Part shown: positions 43,147 through 53,345 of the stretch, piece after piece
Numbering within the stretch: the first letter of the stretch is position 1
Layout: each line of letters starts with the position of its first letter
Assembly: GCA_015066745.1 (NCBI GenBank)
Contig: SVNW01000001.1
Location: 53,782 to 117,781, forward strand
Direction: 5' to 3'
Length of the DNA: 64,000 nucleotides
From: Ruminococcus sp.
Lineage (GTDB): Bacteria; Bacillota; Clostridia; Oscillospirales; Ruminococcaceae
Position numbers and translations under genes: made by a program
Notes under the pieces: generated by a model
Told to the model about the DNA's origin: nothing
Database searches by the model: none
The model's input: only the letters and a program-made list of their open reading frames with translations

Positions 43147-43465
43147 TATAAAGTTTTTCAATCTTCTTACGATGTGTATAAAAGCAGGAAAACTGCTAAG
43201 AGGTTTTGATGTCTCAAAAGAGGCTGTTCTCGGCGGGGAAGCAGTATGTATAATGACTGCGGCCGGTATTTCACCCAAAACTCTCAAAGAAGTAAATTTT
43301 ATATGCGAGAAGAAAAAAGGTGTAAAGGTGATCGAACTTCCTTTTGACATGGAAACTATAGAAATAAATATAGGGAAAAAGGTGGGGGTAATGGCTGTCT
43401 GCGACAAAGGCTTTGCAAAAAAGTTTTCCGAATACGTAGATGCAATGAGTGAAGCTCCGGTCTGA
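43136..43465 (+). CDS. L7Ae-family RNA-binding protein (YlxQ-like)
   Basis: 109 residues. Ribosomal L7Ae/L30e fold: LLTMCIKAGKLLRGFDVSKEAV and IMTAAGISPKTLKE, which bind kink-turn RNA. ATG at 43136 is selected for GAGGC 8 bases upstream and the conserved beginning; it overlaps ylxR by 11 bp. Standard neighbour of ylxR and infB. Confidence 0.9.
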   Translation: MNYDIKFFNLLTMCIKAGKLLRGFDVSKEAVLGGEAVCIMTAAGISPKTLKEVNFICEKKKGVKVIELPFDMETIEINIGKKVGVMAVCDKGFAKKFSEYVDAMSEAPV

Positions 43466-43504
43466 AAGACAGCGTGAAAATAGTAAAATCAGGAGGTATC
43501 GTAT

Positions 43505-46219
43505 ATGGTTACGGCAAAAAAGACTAAGATAAGTGATCTGGCTAAAGACTTGAACGTTAAGGCAAATGACATAGCAGAACTTCTTGAGGGAGTTTCCGAT
43601 TCAAAAAAGAAACCGTCATCGGTTCTTGCAGATGAAGAAATAAACATGGTTCTTGAACATTACACTCAGCTAAATCAGGTAGCCAATTTTGATGCCTACT
43701 TTGATCAGCGAAATAAAAAGTCACAGGTAGATTCAAAACAGGAGACTGTAGAGGAAAAACCGAAAACAGACAATGTTGATAAAAAAGTTGATAAAGCTGA
43801 CAAGGAAAAAGTTCAAGCCGGAAAACCAAAATCCGAAAAACCTGAACCTAAAAAAGCTGTAAAGAAACCCGAAAAACAGGAAAATAAAACTACTGTTACC
43901 GAGGAGAAGAAACAGCAGGATAAACACAAAGTCGAACCGGAAGCAAAAGTTGTCGAAAAGACAGAAGCTCCCGTACAAATCACAAATGAAGAAAATCATG
44001 AATCAGATGATAAGAGGGAAACGATAGAAAATATGAATCAAAAAAATAATAACTCACAAACAAACAAATCACAGGAAACTGCAAAGTCAGAACAGAAAAT
44101 GCAGTCATCAAGAAAACAAAAAGATTTTACAAGACCACAGCAGCAGAGCAAGCCAAAGCCGGTTAAAAAACAGGCAACGGATAAGAGTACAAGCACAAAT
44201 CGTGGCGAAAAGACAAATTTCAGTGCAAATATAGCATCTTCCACTCCTGAAAGATCAGTTCGTACTGTTGATACAAGAGGCAGTTATGTTGAACTTGACA
44301 AGTACAACGAAAGATATGAACAGATAGCACCAAGCAGTCATACAAAGGACAACTACACAAAGAAGCAGAAGATCAATCAGAAGTCTGCTCAGAAAAACAA
44401 GCATCTTTCAAAGAAGGAAACAGAAACAGAAAAGCTCCGCAGACTTGAACTTGAACGTGCAAGAAAACAGCAGCTTAAAGTTCTCATTCCGGATATAATA
44501 GTTGTAAGTGAACTTGCATCAAGACTTAAAGTTACTGCTACAGAAGTTATAAAGAAACTTATGGGTCTTGGCGTAATGGCTACTATAAATCAGGAGATCG
44601 ACTTTGATACAGCGGCTCTTGTAGCTGATGAACTCGGCGCAAAGGTTGAAAAAGAAGTGATCATCACTATAGAAGAAAGACTTATAGATGATACTGATTC
44701 TGAAGAAGATATGGTAGAGAGAAGTCCTGTAGTAGTTGTTATGGGTCACGTTGACCATGGTAAGACATCACTTCTTGACAATATCAGAAAAGCAAACGTA
44801 ACAGCATCTGAAGCAGGCGGTATTACACAGCATATCGGTGCTTACAAGGTAAGAGTAAATGATAAGACTATCACATTCCTTGATACACCGGGACACGAAG
44901 CGTTTACTTCTATGAGAGCAAGAGGTGCTTCTATAACAGATATCGCTATCCTTGTTGTTGCTGCCGATGACGGTATCATGCCACAGACAGTTGAAGCCAT
45001 AAACCATGCAAAAGCAGCAGGTGTTTCAATAATAGTAGCTATAAACAAGATGGATAAGGAAGCTGCAAATCCTGATAAGGTAAAGCAGGAACTTACAGAA
45101 CATGGTCTTGTTATAGAAGAATGGGGCGGAGATATCATATGTGTTCCTGTATCTGCAAAGACAGGTGAAGGTATAAACGAACTTCTTGAAAACGTACTTC
45201 TCGTTGCAGAGTTCAGAGAACTCAAGGCAAATCCGAACCGTCTTGCAAAGGGTGCAGTAATCGAAGCAAGACTTGACAAGGGAAGAGGTCCTATAGCTAC
45301 ACTTCTCGTTCAGAACGGTACACTCCATCAGGGTGATATAATCATTGCAGGTACATCTGTCGGCAGAGTAAGAGTAATGACAAATGACAAGGGTAAGGAA
45401 GTAAAGAGTGCAGGTCCGTCTGTTCCTGTAGAAATAACAGGTCTTGCAGAAGTTCCGAGCGCCGGTGATACTTTCAACGCTGTAGAAGACGAAAGACTTG
45501 CAAGAGAACTCGTTGAGCAGAGAAAGCACGAAGCTAAGGAAGAACAGTTCAAGGCATATCAGAAGGTAACTCTTGATAATCTCTTCAACCAGATCGCAGA
45601 AGGCGATATCAAGGAACTTCCTCTCATAGTAAAGGCTGACGTTCAGGGTTCTGTTGAAGCAGTTAAGCAGTCGCTTGAAAAACTTTCAAATGAAGAAGTA
45701 AGAGTAAGAGTTATTCACGGCGGTGTAGGTACTATCTCCGAAGGTGACGTAATGCTTGCAAATGCTTCAAACGCTATTATCATAGGATTTAACGTAAGAC
45801 CTGATCCTGTTGTAGCAGAAAACGCAAAGAAAGACGGCGTAGATATCAGACTTTACAGAATTATCTATGACGCAATAGAAGAAATCGAAACAGCTATGAA
45901 GGGTATGCTTGCTCCTAAGTACAGAGAGAACGTACTCGGACGTATAGAAGTAAGACAGGTATACAAGATCTCAAACGTTGGTACTGTCGCAGGTTCATAT
46001 GTGCTTGACGGTAAGGTAACAAGAGCTTGTGAGATAAGAGTTGTAAGAGACGGTATAGTTGTTGCCGAAGACAAGATAGACAGTCTCAAGCGTTTCAAGG
46101 ACGACGCCAAGGAAGTTACAGCAGGTTATGAATGCGGTATCGGTCTTGAACACTTCAATGATATCAAGGAAGGCGATATCTTTGAAGCATTTATCATGGA
46201 AGAGTACCGTGAAGACTGA
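43505..46219 (+). CDS. infB: Translation initiation factor IF-2
   Basis: 904 residues. A long Lys/Glu/Gln-rich disordered N-terminus (about 60-290), an IF2N domain (about 330-385), then the GTPase with G1 GHVDHGKTS (about 417), G3 DTPGHE and G4 NKMDK, and C-terminal EF-Tu-like and initiator-tRNA-binding domains ([18 protein letters not shown]). AGGAGGTATCGTAT precedes the ATG. Typical length for Firmicutes with an extended N-terminus. Confidence 0.96.
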   Translation: MVTAKKTKISDLAKDLNVKANDIAELLEGVSDSKKKPSSVLADEEINMVLEHYTQLNQVANFDAYFDQRNKKSQVDSKQETVEEKPKTDNVDKKVDKADKEKVQAGKPKSEKPEPKKAVKKPEKQENKTTVTEEKKQQDKHKVEPEAKVVEKTEAPVQITNEENHESDDKRETIENMNQKNNNSQTNKSQETAKSEQKMQSSRKQKDFTRPQQQSKPKPVKKQATDKSTSTNRGEKTNFSANIASSTPERSVRTVDTRGSYVELDKYNERYEQIAPSSHTKDNYTKKQKINQKSAQKNKHLSKKETETEKLRRLELERARKQQLKVLIPDIIVVSELASRLKVTATEVIKKLMGLGVMATINQEIDFDTAALVADELGAKVEKEVIITIEERLIDDTDSEEDMVERSPVVVVMGHVDHGKTSLLDNIRKANVTASEAGGITQHIGAYKVRVNDKTITFLDTPGHEAFTSMRARGASITDIAILVVAADDGIMPQTVEAINHAKAAGVSIIVAINKMDKEAANPDKVKQELTEHGLVIEEWGGDIICVPVSAKTGEGINELLENVLLVAEFRELKANPNRLAKGAVIEARLDKGRGPIATLLVQNGTLHQGDIIIAGTSVGRVRVMTNDKGKEVKSAGPSVPVEITGLAEVPSAGDTFNAVEDERLARELVEQRKHEAKEEQFKAYQKVTLDNLFNQIAEGDIKELPLIVKADVQGSVEAVKQSLEKLSNEEVRVRVIHGGVGTISEGDVMLANASNAIIIGFNVRPDPVVAENAKKDGVDIRLYRIIYDAIEEIETAMKGMLAPKYRENVLGRIEVRQVYKISNVGTVAGSYVLDGKVTRACEIRVVRDGIVVAEDKIDSLKRFKDDAKEVTAGYECGIGLEHFNDIKEGDIFEAFIMEEYRED

Positions 46220-46250
46220 TAAAAGATAAAGTTGAGGGAGGCATAAATCA

Positions 46251-46595
46251 ATGGCTAGTTTTAAAGCAGGCAGGCTCGGAGAGGATATAAAAAGAGAACT
46301 TACAGCTATCTTAAGAGAACTTAAAGATCCGAGAATAGCAGAATTTCTCACTATAGTAAGAGTTGATCTTTCAAATGATCTTTCACACTGCAAAGTGTAT
46401 GTTTCCAGTTTTGATGGTATTGAATCGGCACAGCAGTCGGTAAAAGGACTTACAAGTGCATCAGGATATATAAAGAGAGAGCTTTTTGCCCGTCTTAAAA
46501 TGAGAAAAAGCCCCGAACTCAAATTTATAGCTGACAATTCCATCGAAAGAAGTACCGAGATCAATAAGATCATCGATAATTTTGAACACGAATAA
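46251..46595 (+). CDS. rbfA: Ribosome-binding factor A
   Basis: 114 residues. KH-like fold with RLGEDIKRELTAILRELKDPRI (split) and KVYVSSFDG; matures 16S rRNA in the 30S subunit. Starts 32 bp after infB with GGGAGG. Confidence 0.94.
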   Translation: MASFKAGRLGEDIKRELTAILRELKDPRIAEFLTIVRVDLSNDLSHCKVYVSSFDGIESAQQSVKGLTSASGYIKRELFARLKMRKSPELKFIADNSIERSTEINKIIDNFEHE

Positions 46596-46636
46596 ATGTT
46601 TTGTTTTCACCCATAACTGAAAGGAAAGAGTATTTT

Positions 46637-47590
46637 ATGCAGATAGATTACAAACAGGCAGCCGAAATAATCAGATCCTGCGACAATGTTCACATCCTGA
46701 CTCATCAGAGTCCGGATGGTGATACGCTCGGATCGGGTTTCGCCCTTTACTTCGCACTCAGAGCAATGAATAAAAGAGCCGCTGTTATATGTCCTGACGG
46801 TATTATACAACGGTACAGGTTTATATGTCAGGGATACGAAGAAGAGGAAACATTTGAACCTGAATGTGTTATAGCAGTAGATATTGCTGATCCTGGACTT
46901 ATGGGTGAAGTACAGCAGAAGTATGAAAATATAGTTGATCTGTGTATAGATCATCATATATCAAATACTATGTATGCAAAGAAAACACTGGTAAATCCGA
47001 ATGCATCGGCAGCCTGCGAAGTTATGTATCACCTGTTTTCAGAACTCGGTACAAAGATAGATGACAATATCGCACGCTGTCTTTACACCGGAATAGCAAC
47101 TGATACAGGTTGTTTCAAGTATTCAAACACAACTCCGTCAGCTCATATAATAGCAGCTGAAATGATAGGATACAATATAGACTTTGCGACTATCAACCGT
47201 GAAATGTTTGATATAAAGAGCAAGGAACGACTTTACCTTGAACAGCATATCGTAGACCATATGGAAACATATCATAACGAAAAATGTGCAGTCCTCTGTA
47301 TAACAGAGGATCTCTGTACACGGCTTGGAGTAGATATGGAGGAACTTGACGGTGTTGCAGGTCTTCCGCTTCAGATACAGGGGATGGAAGTAGCTGTTAC
47401 GATGAAGGAGAAAAAGCCGGGCGTTTATAAAATATCCATGCGTTCTGCCGGTAAGATAAATGTTTCGCGCATATGTCAGCAACTCGGTGGCGGAGGTCAT
47501 GTAAATGCCGCAGGCTGTCTTGTGACAGGCGGACTTGATGACGCAAAAGCACAGATAGTTGAAGTTGTCGGAAAGGCGCTGGGTGAATAA
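46637..47590 (+). CDS. DHH-family phosphoesterase (NrnA-like nanoRNase/pAp phosphatase)
   Basis: 317 residues. DHH domain with HILTHQSPDGDTLGSG (about 19), AVDIADPGL (about 88) and LCIDHHISN (about 110), then DHHA1 with GGGGHVNAAGC. Degrades short RNAs and 3'-phosphoadenosine phosphate. Start at 46637 follows GAAAGGAAAGAG and gives the family N-terminus. Next to rbfA and truB as in many Firmicutes. Confidence 0.93.
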   Translation: MQIDYKQAAEIIRSCDNVHILTHQSPDGDTLGSGFALYFALRAMNKRAAVICPDGIIQRYRFICQGYEEEETFEPECVIAVDIADPGLMGEVQQKYENIVDLCIDHHISNTMYAKKTLVNPNASAACEVMYHLFSELGTKIDDNIARCLYTGIATDTGCFKYSNTTPSAHIIAAEMIGYNIDFATINREMFDIKSKERLYLEQHIVDHMETYHNEKCAVLCITEDLCTRLGVDMEELDGVAGLPLQIQGMEVAVTMKEKKPGVYKISMRSAGKINVSRICQQLGGGGHVNAAGCLVTGGLDDAKAQIVEVVGKALGE

Positions 47591-48490
47591 GTGAACGGCA
47601 TATTATGTATAAATAAACCGGAAGGATTTACTTCGTTTGATGTTGTCGCAAAGCTTCGGGGAATACTTAAAACCCGTAAGATAGGTCATGCAGGAACGCT
47701 TGATCCTATGGCTACAGGAGTGCTTCCCGTATTTGTCGGGGGCGCTACAAAAGCCTGCGACATAATGCCTGACAACACCAAATCATACAGAGCAGGATTT
47801 AAGCTTGGTATACAGACCGATACACAGGATATAACGGGTACTGTACTTGGTGAAGCTCATGATGTATCGGATATTTCAGAAGAAAAAATAAAAAAAGAGC
47901 TTGTAAACTTTACAGGTGACATAATGCAGATACCGCCGATGTATTCGGCTGTTTCTGTAAATGGTAAGCGACTCTACGAACTGGCAAGACAGGGCATAGA
48001 GGTGGAACGCAAGCCAAGGGGCATATCGGTAAAAAGGCTTGTACTTGAAGAGTATGACGAGAGCAAAGGTGAAGGTGTTTTCTTTATAGAGTGTTCAAAA
48101 GGAACATATATAAGAACTATGATCCACGATATCGGTGTTTCTCTCGGTTGTGGCGGAGTTATGACTTCACTTGTACGCACATCATCAAACGGTTTTGAAC
48201 TTTCCGAATCCGTTACACTCGATACAGTACAAAAATACGCCGACGAAGGCAGAGCAGAGGAACTCTTTACACCTGTTGAAAGAGTTTTTGAAGAACTTCC
48301 CCTGATATGTCTTGATAAAAGAAATACGCAGTTGTACAAAAATGGTGTAAAGCTTTATATTGACAAGTTGGGTATTGAAAACAGCACTGAAGATGTCAGA
48401 TACAGAGTTGTGTCATATGAAAGAAAATTTATGGGACTTGCTTTTGTAAAGGACGGCTGTCTGCGTGTTTATAAAAATTTTGCACAATGA
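47591..48490 (+). CDS. truB: tRNA pseudouridine-55 synthase
   Basis: 299 residues. LCINKPEGFTSFDVVAKLRG start, catalytic Asp in GHAGTLDPMATGVLPV (about 39) and the KGTYIRTMIHDIG box (about 177). Modifies the T-loop of tRNAs. GTG start at 47591, directly after the previous stop codon, indicating coupling. Confidence 0.95.
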   Translation: MNGILCINKPEGFTSFDVVAKLRGILKTRKIGHAGTLDPMATGVLPVFVGGATKACDIMPDNTKSYRAGFKLGIQTDTQDITGTVLGEAHDVSDISEEKIKKELVNFTGDIMQIPPMYSAVSVNGKRLYELARQGIEVERKPRGISVKRLVLEEYDESKGEGVFFIECSKGTYIRTMIHDIGVSLGCGGVMTSLVRTSSNGFELSESVTLDTVQKYADEGRAEELFTPVERVFEELPLICLDKRNTQLYKNGVKLYIDKLGIENSTEDVRYRVVSYERKFMGLAFVKDGCLRVYKNFAQ

Positions 48491-48576
48491 TCGTCCTGAA
48501 AATTTAAGTGCGTAAATATGTTTAGTTGACTAAACTGTTTTTTAAAAAAATAAGCTACTGACAATGAGGTGTTCTT

Positions 48577-49494
48577 TTGAAAAATATAACAGCAACAGAT
48601 ACTGTAGCGGAACGTCCGACTGCGGTAGCACTTGGAATATTTGACGGTGTTCACCTTGGTCACAGGGCGATATTTGATAAAGTAAAAGAGTATGAAAAAC
48701 AGGGGCTTTCTCCGGCTGTATTTACATTTAAAACAGAAAGTATTTCTGTAAAACACGGAAAAAAGTACAGCTATATTTATACCAGCAATACAAAAATGAA
48801 GATTTTTGAGAGTATGGGTATAGAATATGTATATGCGCCTGATTTTTCACAGCTTAAAGGTTTGTCGTGCGAGGAATTTGTCAGAGATATACTTGTAAAA
48901 AAGATGAATGCCTCAGCAGTTGTCTGCGGACCTAAGTTCAGATTTGGAAAAGGTGCGGCAGGCGGTGTGGACGAGCTTTTTGCAATGGGTAAAAAATACG
49001 GTTTTGACGTGGGATATGTTGAACCGGTTTATATAGATAATACAGTAGTGTCATCATCGGCTGTAAAAGAGTTTCTCTCAAAGTCGGATATAGCAGGTGC
49101 GGAGCGCTTTCTCGGACACGGATACACAATAGAAGGCAGAGTGTGCGAGGGAAATCGTATAGGAAGGACGATAGACTTTCCTACGATAAATCAGTACTTC
49201 GATAAAAATCAGCTGATACCGCAATACGGTGTGTATTCTTCTGTAACATATATCGATGGCAGAGAGTACCTGTCTGTTACAAATATAGGCGTAAAACCTA
49301 CAGTTGACAGCAGTGGTATCCCGCTTGCGGAAACTCACATTTTAGGTTACAGCGGAAATCTTTATGATAAAGAAATGACAGTAAGACTTACAGAATATAT
49401 ACGTGGTGAATGCCGTTTTTCATCTGTAGATGAGCTGAAAAAGCAGATCAAAGCAGATGTTCAGAAGGTAAAGACCACAGGAGGTATAAAATAA
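48577..49494 (+). CDS. ribF: Riboflavin kinase/FAD synthetase
   Basis: 305 residues. N-terminal FAD synthetase with GIFDGVHLGH (about 19) and SSSAVKEFL; C-terminal riboflavin kinase with GRTIDFPTIN (about 193) and YGVYSSVTYIDG. Makes FMN and FAD. TTG start at 48577 with TGAGGTG upstream. No FMN riboswitch seen in the 86-bp gap before it. Confidence 0.94.
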   Translation: MKNITATDTVAERPTAVALGIFDGVHLGHRAIFDKVKEYEKQGLSPAVFTFKTESISVKHGKKYSYIYTSNTKMKIFESMGIEYVYAPDFSQLKGLSCEEFVRDILVKKMNASAVVCGPKFRFGKGAAGGVDELFAMGKKYGFDVGYVEPVYIDNTVVSSSAVKEFLSKSDIAGAERFLGHGYTIEGRVCEGNRIGRTIDFPTINQYFDKNQLIPQYGVYSSVTYIDGREYLSVTNIGVKPTVDSSGIPLAETHILGYSGNLYDKEMTVRLTEYIRGECRFSSVDELKKQIKADVQKVKTTGGIK

Positions 49495-51150
49495 ATGGAT
49501 TTTGAAAAATTAGCAGAACTTCTGTTTCCGGATATAAAAAACACACCGGATCATTATGAAAATCTCTATCCGGCAAGAGAACTTCCCGACAAGGCAGAAG
49601 TAACACGTATAGGACCCAGCCCTACAGGATTTATCCATCTCGGAAATCTTTACAGTGCAATGGCAGGCGAACGTCTTGCACACAGAAGTGGCGGTGTGTT
49701 CTATCTCCGTATCGAAGACACAGATAACAAGCGTAAAGTTGAAGGTGCAGTAGAATCTGTAATTTCTTCGCTTGATTATTTTAATATAAAGTTTGACGAA
49801 GGTGCAGAAGTTGACCGTCAGGCAGGCAAGACATCATACGGTCCTTTCTATCAGCGTCAGAGAGCGGAAATATATCAGACATTTGTAAAGGATCTTGTAA
49901 AAAAAGGTCTTGCATATCCGTGTTTCTGCAGTGAAGATGATATAAATGCCATAAGAGAAGTTCAGACAGAGCAGAAGCTTGATATCGGCTACTATGGCAA
50001 ATGGGCAAAATGCCGTGATCTTACTTTTGAAGAGATCGAAAGCAGAATCAAAAACGGTGATCCGTACAGTATGCGTCTCAGATCAGCAGGACAGCCGGGA
50101 AATACAATAAAATTCAAAGATGAAATAATGGGTGAGATAACTCTTCCTGAAAATATTATGGACGTTGTTATCCTCAAATCCGATGGTATACCGACATATC
50201 ATTTTGCACACGCTGTAGACGATCATCTTATGAGAACTACTACAGTAATAAGAGGTTGTGAATGGCTTCCGTCTGTTCCGACACACGTTGAACTCTTTAA
50301 CGTTCTCGGTTTCAGAAGACCGAAGTATGCTCATACAGCACAGCTTATGAAGATAGAGGACGGAAAGAAGAGAAAGCTTTCCAAGAGAAAAGACCCTGAG
50401 CTTTCACTCGGATATTATCGTGAACTCGGTTATCATCCTGAAGCAGTAAGAGTATATCTTCTCACTATACTTAACTCAAACTTTGAAGAATGGTATCAGA
50501 AAAATCAGGGCGTACCGATAGAAGAATTTAAGTTCTCCCTCAATAAAATGGGCGTTTCAGGTATACTTTTCGATTTGCTTAAACTTGATGATATAAGCGG
50601 AACACTCATTTCAAATATGGAAAGAGAAGAAGTTTACGATTATTTCTACAAATGGATGAACGAATATAAGCCTGAGTCTGTACCTGTTTATTTTGCAGAC
50701 CCTGAAAAAATGGGTAAGATCATGGATCTTTGCATGGGTATCGGACAGAAGAGAAGACGTAAGGACTTTATAAACTGCATTCAGATGTATGATTTCCTCT
50801 CATATTTCTTTGATGAAATATTTGCGCCTGTTTATGAGTTTGAAAAATATGAAGATATGACTGCTATTATCGAAGAGTTCAAAAACACTTATGATTATAA
50901 CGATGATGCAAGCACATGGTTCTCAAAACTTAAACTTATCGCTGACAAATTTGGCTATGCGTCAGATATGAAGGCGTATAAGCAGGATCCTGAAGGTTAC
51001 AAGGGAAATGTAAGTCATGTAGCTGAGATAATAAGAGTAGCTCTTACAGGTAAGAAAAATACACCTGATCTCTGGACTATCATGCAGATACTCGGTAATG
51101 ACAGCTGTATGACACGTCTTGACAAGGCTCTTTCATACCTTGGCAAATAA
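49495..51150 (+). CDS. gltX: Glutamate-tRNA ligase
   Basis: 551 residues, a little longer than the usual 480-500. Class I synthetase: RIGPSPTGFIHLGNLYSA (HIGH variant HLGN), YLRIEDTDNKR, and the KMSKS loop KLSKRKDPE (about 300). The C-terminal anticodon part is extended. Starts 1 bp after ribF. Glutamyl-tRNA synthetases from this group may also charge tRNA-Gln if GatCAB is used. Confidence 0.93.
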   Translation: MDFEKLAELLFPDIKNTPDHYENLYPARELPDKAEVTRIGPSPTGFIHLGNLYSAMAGERLAHRSGGVFYLRIEDTDNKRKVEGAVESVISSLDYFNIKFDEGAEVDRQAGKTSYGPFYQRQRAEIYQTFVKDLVKKGLAYPCFCSEDDINAIREVQTEQKLDIGYYGKWAKCRDLTFEEIESRIKNGDPYSMRLRSAGQPGNTIKFKDEIMGEITLPENIMDVVILKSDGIPTYHFAHAVDDHLMRTTTVIRGCEWLPSVPTHVELFNVLGFRRPKYAHTAQLMKIEDGKKRKLSKRKDPELSLGYYRELGYHPEAVRVYLLTILNSNFEEWYQKNQGVPIEEFKFSLNKMGVSGILFDLLKLDDISGTLISNMEREEVYDYFYKWMNEYKPESVPVYFADPEKMGKIMDLCMGIGQKRRRKDFINCIQMYDFLSYFFDEIFAPVYEFEKYEDMTAIIEEFKNTYDYNDDASTWFSKLKLIADKFGYASDMKAYKQDPEGYKGNVSHVAEIIRVALTGKKNTPDLWTIMQILGNDSCMTRLDKALSYLGK

Positions 51151-51168
51151 CAATTTCGGAGGATATAT

Positions 51169-53184
51169 ATGGAAAACGATTATAAAAACAAAAGATATCA
51201 GGAAAGACCCGAATTTCCGAAAAGAGCTGTTATCACAGGTGGTATGCCTTATGGAAACAAGTCACTTCATTTTGGCCATATAGGCGGAGTTTTCGTATTT
51301 GCAGACGTATTTGCAAGATTTCTCCGTGACAGAATTGGCAAGGAAAATGTAATCTTTGTTTCAGGTACAGACTGTTATGGTTCACCGATAGCAGAAAGCT
51401 ACAGAAAGCTTTGCGAGAGCGGTGAATTTGAAGGAACTATAGAAGATTTTGTTGAGAGAAATCATCTCAGACAGAAAAAGACTCTTGAAGACTACGATAT
51501 AAGCACAGATCTTTTCGGTGCTTCAGGTATAGGCCGTGCTTCTGAAATACACAAGGAAGTTTCTTCAAAGGTAATAAACAAACTTTATGAAAACGGTCAT
51601 CTTTCAAAGATAACAACTTCTCAGTTCTTTGATGAAAAAGCAGGCGTCTTTTTAAACGGCCGTCAGGTTGTAGGTAAATGTCCTGTTCAGGGTTGCTGTT
51701 CTGAAAAAGGATATGCAGACGAATGTGATCTCGGACATCAGTATATGCCTGAAAACCTTATAGATCCTAAGAGTACGCTTACAGGCGAAACACCTGTTAT
51801 GAAAGACGTTGTAAACTGGTACTTCAATCTTACAGAGTACACCGAAATTCTTCAGGAATATATCGACAGGATCAAAAAACAGAAAAATATAAGACCGCTT
51901 GTTACAAAGACAGTAGAGGAATTTTTGAAACCTCCTGTTATATATATTAAAAATGATTATCTCGAACAGTACGAGAGCATCAAGGGCGATATGCCTGCTC
52001 ATGAAATAGAGCTTGAACCGAAAAAGACTTCATTTACTATCATTTTCAAGAAACTTCATGAATGTGACGAAGCTTGTCGTGTTCTTACAGACAACGGAAT
52101 AAACTACAGAACAGGAAAGACTCTTGTTCCTTTCAGACTTACAGGAAATATAGAATGGGGTGTTCCCGCACCTGTTCTCGAAGGTGAAAAGGACCTCACA
52201 ATATGGGTATGGCCCGAATCACTCTGGGCACCTATTTCCTTTACTCAGGCTTGTCTTGAACAGCAGGGAAAAGATAAGGCTGACTGGCGTAAGTTCTGGT
52301 GTTCAAAAGATTCACAGGTTTATCAGTTTATCGGTCAGGACAATATCTATTTCTACGGTATAGCAGAAATGGCTATGATACTTGCTTCACAGGGTAAGGA
52401 TAATTTAAATTCCGATCCTGCTGACGGACAGATGCAGATGCCGATACTTATGGCAAATAACCATATTCTTTTCCTTGACAAAAAAGCAAGCAGCAGCGGT
52501 AATGTAAAGCCTCCTATGGCAGATGAGCTTCTTGACTACTACACAGCAGAACAGCTCAGAATGCATTATCTCGGACTCGGACTCGGACAGAGAAGTGTAA
52601 GCTTCCAGCCAAAGCCTTTTAATCCTGCCGCAAATCCCGATGATGCCGATCCGGTACTCAAAGACGGTTTCCTTCTTTCAAACGTATTCAACAGAATAAT
52701 CCGTACATGTTTCTACACAGTTCAGAAACACTATGACGGCGTTATGCCTCAGGGCGAAGTAGATGCTGACATACTCGAAGCTGCAAAGAAAGCTGTACTT
52801 GATTATGAAAGATTTATGTACAGATTTGAGTTCCATCAGGCGACTTATGTACTTGACACTTATATCAGAAAAGCAAGCAAGTACATGGTAAAAAATCTTG
52901 GTGATGCAGACAAGACTGAAAATGATGAGCTCAGAAGAAAGACACTTGTAAACGTGTTCCATATCATCAGAACAGCCGCAGTTCTTCTTCACCCGATGGC
53001 ACCAAACGGCACAGAAATGATTCTCGAATATCTCGGACTTGACGAAAGTTTCTGGAGCTGGGACAGAATATTTGATACCATCGCAGATTTCACAGGCGGA
53101 AAAGAATACAAACTCAAGTTCCTTGAACCAAGAGTAGACTTCTTTAAACGTCACCCAAGTCAGTTTGCACAGGGCGATGAATAA
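51169..53184 (+). CDS. Methionyl-tRNA synthetase-like class I ligase with altered KMSKS loop
   Basis: 671 residues. HIGH motif region NKSLHFGHIGGVF (about 30), a Cys knuckle CPVQGCCSEKGYADEC (about 170), IWVWPESLWAP (MetRS-like, about 345) and a C-terminal helical anticodon domain. The KMSKS loop reads DKKASSSGN (about 440) in place of KMSKSxGN. Known MetRS need this loop for adenylate formation, and S-S-S variants occur in other class I enzymes, so it may be functional, a paralogue, or have changed specificity. 18 bp after gltX. Confidence 0.8.
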   Translation: MENDYKNKRYQERPEFPKRAVITGGMPYGNKSLHFGHIGGVFVFADVFARFLRDRIGKENVIFVSGTDCYGSPIAESYRKLCESGEFEGTIEDFVERNHLRQKKTLEDYDISTDLFGASGIGRASEIHKEVSSKVINKLYENGHLSKITTSQFFDEKAGVFLNGRQVVGKCPVQGCCSEKGYADECDLGHQYMPENLIDPKSTLTGETPVMKDVVNWYFNLTEYTEILQEYIDRIKKQKNIRPLVTKTVEEFLKPPVIYIKNDYLEQYESIKGDMPAHEIELEPKKTSFTIIFKKLHECDEACRVLTDNGINYRTGKTLVPFRLTGNIEWGVPAPVLEGEKDLTIWVWPESLWAPISFTQACLEQQGKDKADWRKFWCSKDSQVYQFIGQDNIYFYGIAEMAMILASQGKDNLNSDPADGQMQMPILMANNHILFLDKKASSSGNVKPPMADELLDYYTAEQLRMHYLGLGLGQRSVSFQPKPFNPAANPDDADPVLKDGFLLSNVFNRIIRTCFYTVQKHYDGVMPQGEVDADILEAAKKAVLDYERFMYRFEFHQATYVLDTYIRKASKYMVKNLGDADKTENDELRRKTLVNVFHIIRTAAVLLHPMAPNGTEMILEYLGLDESFWSWDRIFDTIADFTGGKEYKLKFLEPRVDFFKRHPSQFAQGDE

Positions 53185-53211
53185 GAGTTTTTAAAATATA
53201 ATAAAAATAAG

Positions 53212-53310
53212 CCCTTGCCTTGTTATGTAAAAGTGATAAGGTGAGGGTTTTGTTTATATGTTTTGGCATACAGTTGCAAATTAAAGTAAAATCTGATAAA
53301 ATAAAAATAA
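53212..53310 (+). repeat. Terminator/spacer repeat, copy A
   Basis: Contains the metG terminator (CCCTTGCCTTGTTAT with GTGATAAGGTGAGGG, then TTTT, 53212-53252) and an AT-rich stretch with AAATTAAAGTAAAATCTGATAAAATAAAA (split). Closely related in order and sequence to 56715-56822. Confidence 0.75.
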
Positions 53311-53345
53311 TCGTTATGTAGTTTTCGTATCGTTTTGAAGGGAGA

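Noticed and set aside
48491..48576. Possible FMN riboswitch or T-box in front of ribF, gltX and metG
   Set aside because: The gaps are 86, 0 and 18 bp; no conserved riboswitch or T-box elements are seen.
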